Source: Mactra quadrangularis (Eukaryota; Mollusca; Bivalvia; Venerida; Mactridae). Taken from it: 64,000 bases of DNA. The first letter of the stretch is position 1; the number at the start of each line of letters is the position of its first letter. Below, one piece after another: positions 1 through 13,369 of the stretch. Both the position numbers and the translations under genes were made by a program. The stretch is taken from the NCBI GenBank assembly GCA_025267735.1, contig CM046294.1, positions 39,121,570 to 39,185,569 of the forward strand. Reading direction: 5' to 3'. The notes beneath the pieces are model-generated. The model saw only the letters and a list, made by a program, of their open reading frames with translations, did not search any database and was not told the DNA's origin.

Positions 1-2654
1 ATCAAAATATTACGTATTTCTATTGTATCTCAGCAGACACTCACGCTTAACGCATGTAAACAATGTGTATATCGAGATATTTAACTCTGATTTAAACCTG
101 TATCAATTTAGCCGATATTACAACATCGCTTATCTACCGTGTGTGACGTCATCGTAGTCCTATCGATTAAAGCCTGTTGTAACAGTCAATGGATTGTAAT
201 TTATACACGCCTGTCAATTAATCAGTCGCAAAAACATTTTGAAATTAAATTTGCATTTTTTTATTAATAATTACATTTCCTACATGATTTTTTATATTTT
301 ATATAAACCAGTTTAATAACTAGGCTTATATGTTGTATATTTGATTGCATTCATCGACAATTCCATGATATTAAGTAGTTTTTTTGTGATGTACTTTTTA
401 TTTGCGTGAAAAAAAGGTTCAAAAAGAAATTAAATCGAATACGTCATTACATTAAATGAGTCTGAAACTGGTTAAGAGCAAGCGCGTTTTTTTTATTTCT
501 ATATGATGACCAAGTGAAAGGGGAAAAGATTGAAAAAACTCGGCAGAAATAACTTGGACTACGTAAAGTTATGATTTCGTCATATTTTGACAGATACTTG
601 CCAAAAATATAATCTTCGTGCGGAAAACGCTATTTAATTTCCTTTTTGAAAAGAAAATAGTGTACCTCGTGTTTTTTTCTCAAGGAACCAAAGATGAAAA
701 AAGGAAAATCAGGTGACAGCAATGTTGTGCAGAAAATACTACTCAAATTGTTTCGTAATGTTGGGTGCAGTAAATATTAGTTTGGAAAATAAGCATAAAA
801 ATTAATTTATCTAAAAATCGCATTTAAAAATCATGGAATGAAAATTGATTAAACATTAAAATATATATATCTTTATATCGCTGGTTGTGCGATTATATTA
901 AATGATGAGACCGGCATTCTAAACCTCGCTATTTTGCACAAAAAATATTTAAATGCGTAATATGAACTTGATCGCCTGAACGGTCATCTACTATCATTTA
1001 CCTTATCTCCAATATATCGCGTAACATATGTCAGCGGATTAAAAATTTCTTTTGAATTCACAGCATGACGTCTGTTAGACAATGTTGAAATTGATTGAGG
1101 GTGCGGTACGTACTTTGTATATTAATGTCGACGGCAGAGTGATAGCCAACACGTGTCAGGATTTGAGAGTCTGTGTCCATGGAAACATACCCAATAGTAT
1201 CAATAATTTGATGACACAAAAGAGTAATTGATAAATTATTTTGATGTACCCCTAACTTTAAATGTGTTAATTAAGTTTGTGAGGTTCCCCACGGGAAACA
1301 ATAAAATTCGTACAAGATGACAAAAAAGTCCCGCGGTGAGCCTCTATATATTGGGGTCCTTAATGTAGATTAAGATATCAACGCCAACAAATTGCATTTG
1401 TTACACATGACCTGTCAAAAGGCTGTCGCCAATTATATACTTTTTAATTGTAGTTAATATTGGTCTGAATAATGATGTTAGAAAATAATCTTTTGAATCG
1501 GAGTTGAAATTGCTTTTCACGGAAGTCAATTCGCGCTAATAAATCTTTGTTTTTACTAGTTTGTTAGACAAATATATTAACAGTTGAATTTACCAAGGAG
1601 TTATTTGTGATTTTATTAAAACTTAAATTCTCATATGGAATTACGGAAAAGCATATAAATACAACAAAAGGAATTATTAAGAACTATTCGAAACACGATG
1701 AAGATACGATTTGAAATTATTTACTTCGTCGCCGAGTTGTCGTCGTTTTGTACAAGTTATCTTAATCTATTTGAAACCACTGTGAGTGCAGTCCCTCGAA
1801 CAAAGCTGGAATTCTTATAAACCATTACAGTGTAAAGTTTTTTTAAAACATATGTTGCATCGGAATTAATGTTTTAACATTCTGTGATAATAATTCAAAA
1901 CTGGTGCTGAAGAAATCTGAAACACCATGATCAACGGTAAGTAATAAATTCTCATCTTCATAAGAATATGGGCTCCGAACTAATACTTCAAATTTACTTA
2001 AATTGATATCATGAAAGAATTACAAACTAAGTTGTAAATAGCAATTATTTAATTAGCATTTATTTCTAATTACAAGCACAAGACACAAATTTTCCTTACT
2101 ATAATATATACTTATACTCTCAAAAAAGTCTCAAACACCTGTTTCACGGTCATAATCACCACATTCACAAATAATGCACAATCGTCAAAATCCTTTCGCT
2201 ATTCGACCTAGAAAGGATTATTCTACATAAAATACTTTTTATTTGAAGAAAATCGATCTAGATCTTCTCTATATATTCTATAATTGGGAAACATAGTATC
2301 TTGCACCAGTGTTTCTAATAACCGCTTTCAGGATGTAGGACTACGATGACGTCATACCGATTCCGGTCACGAACGATTACTCATGCATAACTTGATGCAG
2401 GTGTGTTACGCCCAAGAGTTAAAATTCGTATTGCGCCGTTGTTTGATGACCAAATTTCGCGAAATTTTGGATAATATTTTATAATTATCTATAGTTTTTG
2501 AAAATTAAAGAATTAAACCAGAAAATTTGAACTTTAAATATTCCAATAGCATGTACGTTTTCAGATAGTTAAAGTTTATATCTACTTTATTGATTTATCA
2601 TTTTCTCCTGTATGATTTCTAATCAAACATCAAAGTACGTACATTTTATTTCAG
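1..2654. other. Non-coding stretch upstream of the gene C tail exons
   Basis: AT-rich sequence with no exon that I can support. If gene C lies on the plus strand its upstream exons should be here or beyond the left edge. I looked for counterparts of the transmembrane exon and of the 57-nt tail exon of gene B and found none. An ATG followed by three codons and a GTAAGT donor occurs at about 1927-1936, but it stands alone. The stretch also contains an inverted repeat pair (see 142-2354). Confidence 0.5.
142..2354. repeat. Inverted repeat pair, about 20-40 bp arms, 2.2 kb apart
   Basis: The motif GACGTCATCGTAGTCCTA at about 145-162 recurs as its reverse complement at about 2335-2352. Weaker similarity continues on the inner side of the left copy. 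This may be two ends of one degraded DNA element or two separate copies of a dispersed repeat. No coding capacity is visible between the arms. Confidence 0.45.
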
Positions 2655-2743
2655 TGTTTCTGAATACGAAATGATACATCGAACCAACGTGGAAACAACC
2701 CCGTACTCAACTCTAGATCAAACATTACTAGGCACAAGATCTA
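2655..2743 (+). CDS. Gene C penultimate exon
   Basis: Phase 2 in, phase 1 out, 89 nt. Encodes the tyrosine motifs EYEMI and TPYSTL. A GC donor at 2732 would also keep the frame, but the GT donor at 2744 gives the same length as the gene B counterpart. Confidence 0.68.
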
Positions 2744-3515
2744 GTATTATGTTTTTAATTTTTTAAAGGATGATATTGCATTGTCATCTCTTAAATTAAC
2801 GTCAATGCATTTAGTCGTATAACAATTTTTGTAATTTGTATGAAACACAATAGTATTTATAATATGTTTAATTAACATTATATAGTTATTACACAACTTT
2901 TGACATGCACTTCAATTGTTGTTAAAGCGCAACAGCACATTTCAGTTGATAAGTAAGATATGAAAACCGATGTAGTCGGTGTAAATATTTAATGAAACCA
3001 CAATGTAAGTCGTTAATATTTTAAGCTAGAAATTTTGAAGTTATTTAAGAAAATAATCAAACAGAAATATTTAGATGATTTTTTAGGAATAGTGGCCTAG
3101 TGGTAGGACGCACACTTAAAGATCTAGGATTCCTTGGTTCGAACTCCACTTAAGACACTGCTAACTTCTATCAGCATGAAATTTAACTACAATTTTTCCA
3201 CACCATCTTGGTATCAATTAATCTGAGGGATCACCTGCCATGAGGATATTTCAATGATCAGGAATGTTTGTATATAATTATAAAATCGGCAAAATATGTA
3301 TATATAAGCAGATTTATAACCGCATTTTAAATTTAGATAATACTGCGAATGTAAATTACAAATAGCTCGGAAAATTGCTAATTTGACACCAGTTTCGAAC
3401 CACTCTCTATGTTTAGTTCTATAAATGTATTTATCACTTTTATTATTCTGTTTTAGATGCCACCAATGATGATAAGAAGGCAGTATACGAAAACTTGAAA
3501 TTACAAGTGTTTTAG
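2655..3515 (+). CDS. Gene C, 3' end: cytoplasmic tail of an Ig/FN3-type receptor (partial)
   Basis: Two exons on the plus strand form the C-terminus of a protein related to gene B. The first, 2655-2743 (89 nt), follows a TTTATTTCAG acceptor, enters in phase 2, and ends at a GTATTA donor in phase 1. It encodes a segment with EYEMI and TPYSTL. The second, 3457-3515 (59 nt), follows TTTTAG and encodes KKAVYENLKLQVF before a TAG stop. Gene B's last two exons are also 89 and 59 nt, with the same phases, and encode EYEIM and DAYENLKVEVF. The shared lengths, phases and C-terminus make chance unlikely. The extracellular and membrane exons are not in the window or were not found. YENL fits both a YxxL and a YxN (Grb2 SH2 type) site. 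Whether this copy is active or a fragment cannot be told. Confidence 0.72.
3090..3260 (+). repeat. tRNA-derived SINE, family 3
   Basis: The head resembles a tRNA gene: an A-box-like GGCCTAGTGGTAGG is followed about 40 nt later by a B-box-like GGTTCGAACTCC. The same head occurs in reverse at 5140-5377. The anticodon arm does not fold well, so this is not a functional tRNA. It lies in the last intron of gene C. Confidence 0.55.
3457..3515 (+). CDS. Gene C last exon
   Basis: Phase 1 in, stop TAG at 3513-3515. It encodes a YENL motif and a C-terminal phenylalanine, as does the last exon of gene B (46001-46059). Confidence 0.75.
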
Positions 3516-4134
3516 ATCAGTGTTCAAAGTGTATGAATGAGTGAAAAATATAATATAGACATACATGAATATTAATATGACAATTAACTAAATTAGTTTT
3601 CAATAAGTTTCTTCGCTTGCATCTGCATTATATACTATTTTCTTCCTATGTCTATTCACACATAGTTACTATATCGTTCAACTATTTTCTATATGTAAAA
3701 ATACTCAGGTGTCTCTGGTAACATATGTGCTATTTTTCTTACCTTGCCTGTTAACAAACACATACATATTCAATGTGTGTGATATAGGAAACGTGCTTAT
3801 AGTGCGTTATACTGCGTTATTTTTCAATAACAAGAAAATTTCGCCATCATATTTGCAACTTAAAAACTTTTTTGCATCATTCTCAGTTCAAATAATTATC
3901 ATTTGTATTTCTATAAGAATAAGGGATATGTCACAATCTTTGTGTATATTCAATTTGTACAATAGTATATTCTTATATCAAATTTTAGTCATTATTTTGT
4001 ATGACTTCGTTGCTACAGACAAATGTGTCATAACAGGTCGGTCAATCAACATACTCACCGTTTAATATTAAATATATATTGATGTTTATGAATACCAGCT
4101 ACTAGGCACATACTTTCTTTAGACTTAGGTAGAC

Positions 4135-4305
4135 AACAATCCGAAATGATGAAGAGTCAGTAGTTAGACAGCAGGCATTTTTTCATGACCAAACTCATGC
4201 AGTCAACAAACAACACAGTCAGTATGTTCCGCCTAGGAATCGACTGCTCGACTTTAGTAGATCAGCAGACGTGTTGTCTACTAAATGAGCTAACAAGGCG
4301 GCTGT
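4135..4305 (-). repeat. Possible tRNA-derived SINE head, family 2-like
   Basis: Read on the minus strand, about 4305-4230 begins CCGCCT, has TTAGCTCATTTAGTAGA (A-box-like), then CAGTCGATTCC (B-box-like), and closes AGGCGG, which pairs with the start. It resembles the heads at 14058-14332 and 40836-41082 but is more degraded, and its tail is not clearly shared. Confidence 0.35.
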
Positions 4306-5139
4306 CGTTAGTTTGACAAATAAAGTTAATTAGACTACATGTATTAGGTGTTTGCGTCATAGGCATGAATTCAATACTATTAGCAATGACATCAACACTA
4401 TCACCTGCATAACTATATAACATTTTGAAGTTAGTTTCTACGATGACGAACACAAAAACATAAACACATATTACGATTATACAAATGAAAACAGAAATAA
4501 AATATGTACAATGGATTATGTTTTCTAATGAATAATGTGTATTATTTTCATCTTGAATATAAAAATAAAAACAAAACATATCAGTATTGAATACATGAAA
4601 CACATATATGCAACATAGAATATATTATGTTAGGAAACATAACACAAAGTGAAATATAGTTCACACAATAACTCACACGTATTAAGTGAAACATAATAAA
4701 TGTCTATAAAAACACACACTCTAGAAAAACATCTGATTATTGTATCCGTTCCATCTATAAAGGTTAAGTTTATACACGTGATGGATATTATATGGTGAAT
4801 GACATTTAATTTTCTGAAAACACTAGATTTGTTATACTACACTTCAAATAATACGTTCAACGCTTATACAATCATATTTCAATCTATGTGTCATTTTTAA
4901 GATTGACTGTCTACATTAAAATAATACACACATTATTATTGCCCGTAAACTATAAACAGTTTAAACTATATACACCGGTAATAAATATAACTTATTCCTT
5001 TTCTATTTTTCCCATCTTTTTCTATATTCGGGAGTTGTGTAGTTTTTTACGTACAGTTAACAAGGTCATACGGTGTATGATAAAATGTAAAAAAAAATGT
5101 AATTACATTTTATAGTCTAAGTTTCATGCTTACGCATGT

Positions 5140-5377
5140 TCACCGACTTTACAGCAATTACCCCTGGTCACTGGGCTACTGGTATCTATCTATCGATCTC
5201 CCTGGGAAGTATTTTTACTCCGCTTATTAGTGCAGCCGACAAATTGGCGCAGCGGAATTATACCACCCTCGCAGGTACCCATTTACACCTGGGTAATTAG
5301 CAGTGCCCCTGGTGGGATTCGAACCCAGGACCTCTCGATCCCTAAGCGCGCGTCCTACCACTGGACCACTGCTCCCA
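5140..5377 (-). repeat. tRNA-derived SINE, family 3
   Basis: On the minus strand the unit starts near 5377 with GTGGTCCAGTGGTAGGACG (A box), then CTGGGTTCGAATCCCACC (B box), followed by a body that ends in GGTAATTGCTGTAAAG. It has the same head as 3090-3260. The short open frames that cross it are not genes. Confidence 0.65.
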
Positions 5378-6991
5378 TGATCATTACCAATGATAACAAT
5401 CTTCTAGTCAAGTCATAACAACATACAAACAGTATAAGTTAATTGACGGAGTACATGAACAAATAAAAATTCTAATTACAAGTAACACAATTTATACATG
5501 TTTAAGTTCATCATAACTATCGATATCATATCTACTTTTCATCCACCTTATCACTTAAATGAATATGTTAAGCTTTCTTAGTAAAGTTGACTTGACATTG
5601 CTGTGTACTATCTTCACTATTATTGTATTGCTGCGTCATCAGGTTGGGTTAGGGTTAGATCAGTATCTTAATAACCATCACCATATCTGCGATCAATGTT
5701 TATCTGTAAAATAAGTTTTAATATACAATGCAGCATAAACATTAGTGTTCAAAATTGACTCTTTAGTGTTTCTAAACAAGTTTATATACTGCGTTTGACT
5801 GCGATTGTACTTGGAACGTCTCCCTTTTCAATACTGGTTATCTTCCACTAGCTAACATAAGCTATGCGTGTTAAAATTAAAAGTCAGATATGGAATTATC
5901 ATTGAAGGGCATAATCTACCGGATAACCAAACCATAACTTCGAATATTGATATACTAAAAATCTTTCATTGCTCTAGCTCGATACATACTAAAGATATTC
6001 TTCATTAAGTACTATCGTATGAATATAGTTATTAATAAGAATTTGCACTACACAATTTTAACGCATTGCTATTGAATTATGAGAAACAAAACGGATTAAC
6101 GCAAAATTAATTGTTTGCATGTTTACCTTAGGTTATCGTGGGATATTTCAAAAACAACAGCAATCCATGCTGCATTCATCTGAAATGGCATATACAAGCA
6201 TAACATCATGTTATATTTACTATACAAATATAGGTCGACATTTATTTAAAATTGTAGTGTTAAGGATCAGTTTAGAAAAGCAAAGTGAGACCAGTTAAAA
6301 CGTCTATGGGGATGATGCAATAAACTACTTTCATATATTACGTATATAAGTTAAACTGATAAAATGCACGACGCAGTATTGGCCTTTAAGTAAGTAAAAA
6401 ATGTTTTACGCATTTTCGGTTTAAATGTTAAACAAATGGATAAATTCTTTGATAAAAATGTAAGTTAGGGCAAATAAATCGATAAATGTGCTGTAGTTTT
6501 ATATATTAATATTTTAATAATCAATAAAACAACATATTTATGATGTTACACTCATACCTGATTTCTAAATTGTAACAACTTAATTCCATATCAGATATTA
6601 TTAAGAATGCAATTATCTACATTACATTTCACTTTTTTCGTTCAGGTCATTTATATTATACAAGCTTGTAATACCTTCATGGAAGTAACGTATACACATA
6701 TATATGTATTGCTATATAACCTTCATTTTAGCGTTGAGGAATCCGATGTAATAAACCAAACCACTCAATCAGACAGATATATAGACAAATATCAGCCGAA
6801 TTGGGTAAAGCCTTTTTATTGCTATTTTAACAATAGTCACTTGCCTCAACATACATGCATATATGTCGCCTTATCGTTTAAAGCGGTTGATCAACAAAAT
6901 AAAAACGACTATTTAGTAAAATGTTATGTGGCGGAGTTATTGAAAATAGTTCATTAAATAGTTTAGATATGTTTTTACATATTCAACATTT

Positions 6992-7268
6992 ATTTTTAGG
7001 AGTTAACGCCGTGTCAACACAATTTAGGTCATTTTACGGCGTCCAGCGCACCTAACATAGCTTTCCTTGACCCTTGTCTATAACCAGTACTCACCTACCC
7101 TTACACAAGGCCGAAATCTTCTCCGTATTAACTTATCAATGGAGAAAAATCGACATTATTGTCCAATTTTCATGGAAGGGTATAACCTCCCCGGGTGGGA
7201 TTCAAACCCGCACCCCTCGGGCACGATATTTCAAATCCCGGTGCGCAACTAACTGCAATATCGACCCA
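6992..7268 (-). repeat. tRNA-derived SINE, family 1
   Basis: On the minus strand it runs from a head with a GCGC block and a GGGTTTGAATCCCACC B box to a body with CGCTGGACGCCGTAAAATG and a tail GTGTTGACACGGCGTTAA. Copies on the plus strand lie at 17318-17610 and 30591-30884. The open frames across this unit are shadows of the repeat. Confidence 0.75.
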
Positions 7269-10200
7269 AGTTTACATAATTAATATGCATGTTATAATTT
7301 ATGGCGCGAGTGGTTACGACGTTTAATTGGATATCTAGCTTATTTCAATTATTTTCTGGAGCAAGTGTCTTTATCCCGCATGGTTAAAATTATATTTCTA
7401 AAATGTAAGAACTTGTTTCACAATCAAACTAAGGTAAAAGACTGCACAAATTTGAGTGTTCGTCTACATGCATGTAAGTTATTCGTGTATTTTTAATCCG
7501 TCTTCCATTTTTATTCCTTATTGTAGATCGCAAGACAACTCCACTTAGAACAAACGTGTGCGAACACTAGTTTTAAATTTCAAACTCATGAAAAATTATT
7601 ATGTCGTAACGTATATCAACTTAAAAGTATATTCCACCAGACCAATATTAAAATAAAAGACAATGGTTTTGATCAGGACATTGCATTTCTTGTTTTACTG
7701 CATTATTTGTTTAAAAATCGCTTATCAGATTTATATTGATGCTACTATGGTTTTCATTTGATTTGTGTGGTTATATATGTATATAATACACTGTTTTTTT
7801 TTCTATCGCTAACTAGATGTTACCACGCTAGACTCGAAAACAAAAGGAATATTTTAGTGATTGTCGTGATCACCAGACATTCAAAGATCGAATGATTTCC
7901 CGAAAAACTTACTCGAGAAACCTATTTGAAGCAATAAATGAACTTTTAGATACTATTTATTCCAAAAATCTTTAATCAATATTATTAGATATCTAGTATG
8001 TTACACCATAATTTTTACAAAATAACAAACGTTTTTGTCTTAACATTAAAAATGGATAAATTCATTCCAGAGTTAGGCAGTATTCGAATTAAACGTTTTA
8101 TGAACCAACACCCCTATGGTCAATTGTGCTTGTGATGGTTGACCGCTTTATCATTATTCCAACAAGAAACTCATAAAACATGTTGAAAAAATATATTGTA
8201 TTGTCATTCTGAGCCTCCTCTGGTATAGATTAGTTTTATTATATTGTTGATATAAACAGCACTTTTTTGTATACACTGTTGTATGGTTTGTCTATGTAAA
8301 CATTTTGTACAAACTATTGTATGGTTTGCCGGTGTAGACATTTTGTACACACTATTGTATGGTTTGTCGGTGTAGACAATGTATACTTTTACGTTTGGTC
8401 GACGTAACAAATACATTTTACAATTAATAAATATGTTTATTTACAATAAGAAGTATGTGTAAATATAAAAAAATATTCAGAGTAATAATTGATAAGTTTT
8501 TGTTTGTGAAACATATTCTTAATTCTGTCAATTCACTTTTGATATATTAACTCATAACAAAATGATAAGATTTTTGTTTGCTCCGGATGCAAGGTCTTTC
8601 TTTCAACATAACCATTTTGTTTACAAACGTAACTGATTACCCGTTCCGAAAAGGTGAATCAACTTTTTATATATCATGATTTCAATATTCAAAATGAGAA
8701 AGAACCAAGTTACATCAAAGTGCATTTCAGTCCTACTAGTTCTAATCAGAGTAATTACCAAAGACAACGATTTTATTGGGATCAATAACAAACATAAATC
8801 AGGGAAATCGTAAGACTCAGCCTATCTTAGGACAACGCATTCAACAAGATGTGCTTTGATTTAATGGTTGTCTGTGGAATGAAATATCAGAATACATAAC
8901 ATAAGACAAGCTCGTAATATCACCAATTTTAAATGGCTTTTCAATCCCATCTGTTTTCGGAGCTGTGAGATGACACAAACATATATATTTATCCGTTACA
9001 AACTTATAGTTTTTATTCTCAGTTGTCTTCTGTATTTTAGTAGTTTTTGTGAATAAATCTTTTTGTAATGAATTACCCTCTGTGATAGTATTTTATTTAT
9101 TTGTGATAAATCTATGTTGTAATGTCCTATTCATGATGTTGTATTTTAACCTAATTATCATTATTCAATCCATTGGGACCACATTGTATATAAGGATGAA
9201 ACTTCCTTTTATGCTATCCCTGTATTTTAATATAGTCGACATAGTCTTTGAATGAGTAAATCATGCGCAATCATAACATGTACATTTCGTCATAAATTTT
9301 GGAACCAACAATAAATAACTATATTAAACAAATTCATTTTACTAATCATGCACTTTTGTAGACTGTTTTTCTGTGAAATGTTATGGTTGTATATTGTATC
9401 ATCGTACTTGTAATATCATTGTCAATGTCATAAAAAGTACTCAATATATGTTACTCTTTTGTTTACAAACCTATACGTTTGAAATTCACTTGAATATGAC
9501 TTTGTTGATATAATATAGCAACTAAATCATACAAATTAACAAAGCAATTAAAAAAAACTAGACCAAAATAGCATGGACAAACATAATGTACCCAATAGAC
9601 CATCTATTTACCAATAAAGAAAACATGTTTTACATTGATACTGTAATTGTTTTTTTAGATATAACATTGGTTTTATACATAAAAAGCAGCATTCACATAT
9701 CTCTAAAACTAAATGGCAATACTAATTTTCTTTATACTTTTCACTGCTGTTTATTTTAAAACGTAGATTACTTTGATATCTACAAAAACCAACTTCTTGT
9801 AAAAATTGTGATGTTTGTCTTTTCTTTATGTAGAGCGTTTACTTACTCATGAATAGTTTATTGAGCATACAAGCTCATGTTTTCTTTATAATGAAACTCA
9901 AAACCTCAAAAATATACATTCGATTCAATTTATAGATAGGCCAGGTTACACTGATTTAATCATCAATGTTCAGAATTTAACAAATTATTTTATTGAGCAT
10001 AATGTCGCTCGTGAAATTGTGATGGGTAGTTTTTTTAGCAATGGGCAAAAGTCACGTGACAAAAATCCTTTCGATTTCCACTGCCGACATTTTTTTTTCA
10101 TGCAATCATTGTACAGCCCATATCCGTTTAAAGTAGAAACATAGAAATAAAAATAGAAACGTAAAAAATGCATCTTTTTCCGAACCATATAAACAATATT

Positions 10201-10470
10201 TTTATAAACAGACGAAATATCAGCGTTTTGTTTTACCCATTTCCGCGAATCCTTTCGACACACATGAGAAGCGGGTAGGACCAGCGGACCAGTTTAGTAT
10301 ACGGATACAGTTTAACAAATATGCGATCATAATGTGTGTATAGTAGATATATAATTGTCGATTGTTTCATTACATATCGTTGTAAATATTATATATTTCA
10401 ACTGTTAGAGACTTTATCATTTGAAAACAAATTGAATAGGATTCAAATTTAATATTATTATAATATACTT
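7269..10470. other. Gene-poor stretch
   Basis: Apart from the 38-bp tandem repeat I see no gene, RNA gene or recognisable mobile element. The longest open frames are shorter than 100 codons and carry no known motif. Confidence 0.5.
8275..8386. repeat. Tandem repeat, 38-bp unit, three copies
   Basis: Units begin at 8275, 8313 and 8351, each starting ACT(A/G)TTGTATGGTTTG. They differ at a few positions. The minus-strand open frame at 8204-8416, with repeated Tyr-Thr-Lys-like blocks, is simply this repeat translated. Confidence 0.85.
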
Positions 10471-10906
10471 TTTTGTCCTTTTTAGCGGACTGTATAAAGA
10501 AAGAAGCCTAATAGTGTTACATAGACTTTTAATTCTTACATTAACTGAGTTCTATTGGCGATCTTTTCTATCGATTAACTGTAGCGGATCAATTAATTTT
10601 AAGAGTGTAAGAGTAACGGACCAGGTAATAGATCAAGAAGATATAAGATTATTTTTGCAGACTTTATAAATAATGAACACTTCCGTACTATGTTGACGGA
10701 CTTTTGATCTGAGGTATCACTGCAGCGAACCAGTTAATTTTAAGTGCGTTAATATGACAGACCAGGTGATAGATCGAGCAGAAATAAGATTATTTTGCGG
10801 ACTGTATTAATTATGAAGAATGATCGTGTTATATTGACGGACATTTACTCCTAGGTTTAACTGTAGCGGACCAGCTAATTTTAAGAGCGTTAAAATGACA
10901 GAAGAG
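10470..10906. repeat. Minisatellite, 141-bp unit, about three copies
   Basis: The block ACTGYAGCGRAYCAGYTAAT starts at 10578, 10719 and 10860, giving an exact 141-bp period. Units share an inner segment with AAGATTATTTT, GCGGACTGTAT and TTGACGGAC. A more diverged partial unit lies at about 10470-10577. The last unit breaks off near 10906. Confidence 0.8.
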
Positions 10907-12760
10907 AATGTCAAGCATATTGTAAGGCTGACATCATTCACCAATAGCCGTTATAAGTGATTTTCTAACTGTTTAATGAAGGAATAGTTTATACTCAACC
11001 TAACGGGCAATAACTGACTGCTTCCTGCACTACAGTGTGTACATTTTTACCAATCCAAAAAGTTGTAAATTTGTTCGAATGGATTATGTTTTCTAGGGTC
11101 AGAATAAATCTTTTCACGTGTAAAAAATGTCTCCTCGAACCTTACATTTCTAAGTTTCTATATTTGCTGGCATGTTAATTGTTTCTTTCGTTCTTATAAA
11201 ATTAATATTTCTATTCGAAATACTTTAGACGCAGCTTTTCGGAATTGAGATAAATAATAGATAGTATCGCGCTTCAAAAGTCTTCTGTAATCAAACTTCT
11301 CTCAACGGTTACGTAACGCGTTGCTACTTTAACACGGTGAAGGGAAATAACCGCTGTGGAGAGTTTGTTCCGTAATTGGATTCAGGTTTAAATATTTCAT
11401 TAGGTATGACTTTAAATCTGTATACAACTAGGTGTACAGACGTATTTTATGATAATACCAATCGAATGAGCAACATCATACTAGTTCATCTTTTGGACAG
11501 GAAGGAAGGAAATGATCTCAAAGAAATCATAAAATGAGTATAATAACTATAGACGTTTTTAAGAGAGTTCAAAAACCCATGGAGCCCAATCCATGAAGTG
11601 TGACCCTGGAGGACAGGATATACAGAGACGTATTTTACGCTAAAATTTAACACAATGATATTTTGAGTTACTTTAAGATTATACTTAACTTTTTTTTGTT
11701 TGCCGTGACAATCACATTGCTGCATTTCGCAGCAAGTTTTTACTTGTGAATAATTAGTCTTGGGTATATAATGTTTCAATTGCAGGTGCTCTTCTTATAT
11801 GTTTTATTATGATTTCTACATGATTGTAGAATATATATATAAAACCCTTAAAAATAGACAAGTTTAATGTAAATATATTGATACAAGTGGGCAGAAATGT
11901 GAAGAATTAAAAAATGTTTACTTAACACTTCAAGTGATAAAAATTCGATATACAGGCCAATTCCTTTAGCCCTGAGCATACAAAATGTGCTATGGTACAA
12001 TTTACGATAATGGTAATACACAAATTTAAAACTGCTACTACTTTGTACATACTTCTATGATAATTAACTATTAACATTGTCATTGTATTTAATCAATCTT
12101 GTACTTAGTTGTTTTGTTTGATATTAGTGAGTAGATTTGTTATTATGTCTAATCTATGTACAGATATAAGTAAACATTTTAAAAATTATCTATCAGTAAA
12201 CGAGTGCAATACATTCAGCTTGGTTTCGCATAAATATTCATTGAAATTAATTTAAACGTTGACCAATTATGTCGTAATGATTCAACCAGACAAGTCAGTG
12301 AAAACGTATTTCCTCATGAATTTATAATCCAACTTTTCCAGAACTTAATATAGTATGTACTAATAATCCACTAATGCTATTCAATTTGCAACTCAAATGT
12401 TGCTTCAAGATGTTTGAAATGTAGTTGTTTTTTACTTAAGTATTTATTGTAATAATATCCTGAAAATTAGTATTTTAAAATACAAATTAAGAGTACAGCA
12501 ATTATACATATTCGATAACAGACGCTAAATCTCAGATAGGCTGTCATTCTTATACAACTTCATGTTAGTGTTTCCTTTCTAAACAAATGAATTTGACGTT
12601 ATTCTAAATTAAGTTAAAAAAATACACAACTCATAATCAGCAATACTTGACATTATATTGTTAGTTAAAAATATTTATATATGTTAATATATGATTATTA
12701 TAAAACTTATTGGAATAAAATCAAGTGTATTGTATTTAATATAAGTCATTTTAAGCGGCA
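10907..12760. other. Gene-poor stretch
   Basis: No gene or mobile element recognised. The 97-codon minus-strand frame at 11486-11779 shows no domain and no splice-site context like the receptor exons. Confidence 0.5.
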
Positions 12761-12764
12761 ATAA

Positions 12765-12899
12765 TCAATTTTCTTGTGTTCCCCTTTTACCTTTTATTCT
12801 GCAAACAATTTATAATGTGGTAGTAGTTCGAATATTTGGACCCCCCTAGAATAGGTTTGGACCCCCTCCCTCTAGATAAAAATCCTGGATCCGACCCTG
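12765..12899 (-). mobile_element. Fragment of a MITE with a GGATCCAGG tip
   Basis: On the minus strand this begins CAGGGTCGGATCCAGGATTT at 12899 and continues through CTAGAGGGAGGGGG and CACATTATA. The complete copy at 32876-33152 begins CAGGGGCGAATCCAGGATTT and continues in the same order. Only one end is preserved here. The tip is reminiscent of hAT-type MITEs, but that is a guess. Confidence 0.6.
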
Positions 12900-13369
12900 A
12901 AATGTTATGAATTTAGTGATATATAGAGGATAGCAATATTCCTCGGAATAAAATTATCACTAGTGATGGTATACGAGCATAATAGATTCAAAACAATACC
13001 ATATACATATGTATAAAACTGTGAATTATTCACTAAATTTAGTATCAAAAATTTACACTAGTACAGAGTTAATATAGTTCAAAACAGTATATCACATATC
13101 CTACATGCACACTAAGACAACGTTCAAAGTTTAGATAAATACACGTAAAGATAATTGTAAAGATGTTATAATCAATGAAATATATCAAATGTTGCATGTA
13201 TGCTTATATCATTTCACCATGAGTTTTTATGTAGTAGTTTTCATGAAATGGTTTCTTAAATAACAATATGCGTTCTCCTCTAAACAAATAATCCTTTTGA
13301 GTTTACTTCTATTAAATAGTAAATATACCCTGAATGATTACTTTCTGTTTAATCTCAACTCTGACGAGT

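Larger units (their letters stand above)
3516..6991. other. Gene-poor stretch after gene C
   Basis: Apart from the SINE copies listed separately I see nothing that I can call. The open frames here are short, AT-driven and hydrophobic, with no domain motif. The 116-codon frame at 6607-6957 has an acceptor-like TTTTAG inside it but no recognisable protein. Confidence 0.5.

Noticed and set aside
1927..1936. ATG plus three codons and a GTAAGT donor as the first exon of gene C
   Set aside because: It would give an improbably short protein without Ig domains, and its phase 1 end does not fit the phase 2 entry at 2655.
5645..5665. Telomere-like GGGTTAGGGTTAG
   Set aside because: Only two units; expected by chance or as a trivial interstitial match.
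6607..6957. 116-codon open frame as a gene
   Set aside because: No domain, AT-driven composition, and no matching exon structure. An internal acceptor-like site gives no recognisable tail motif.
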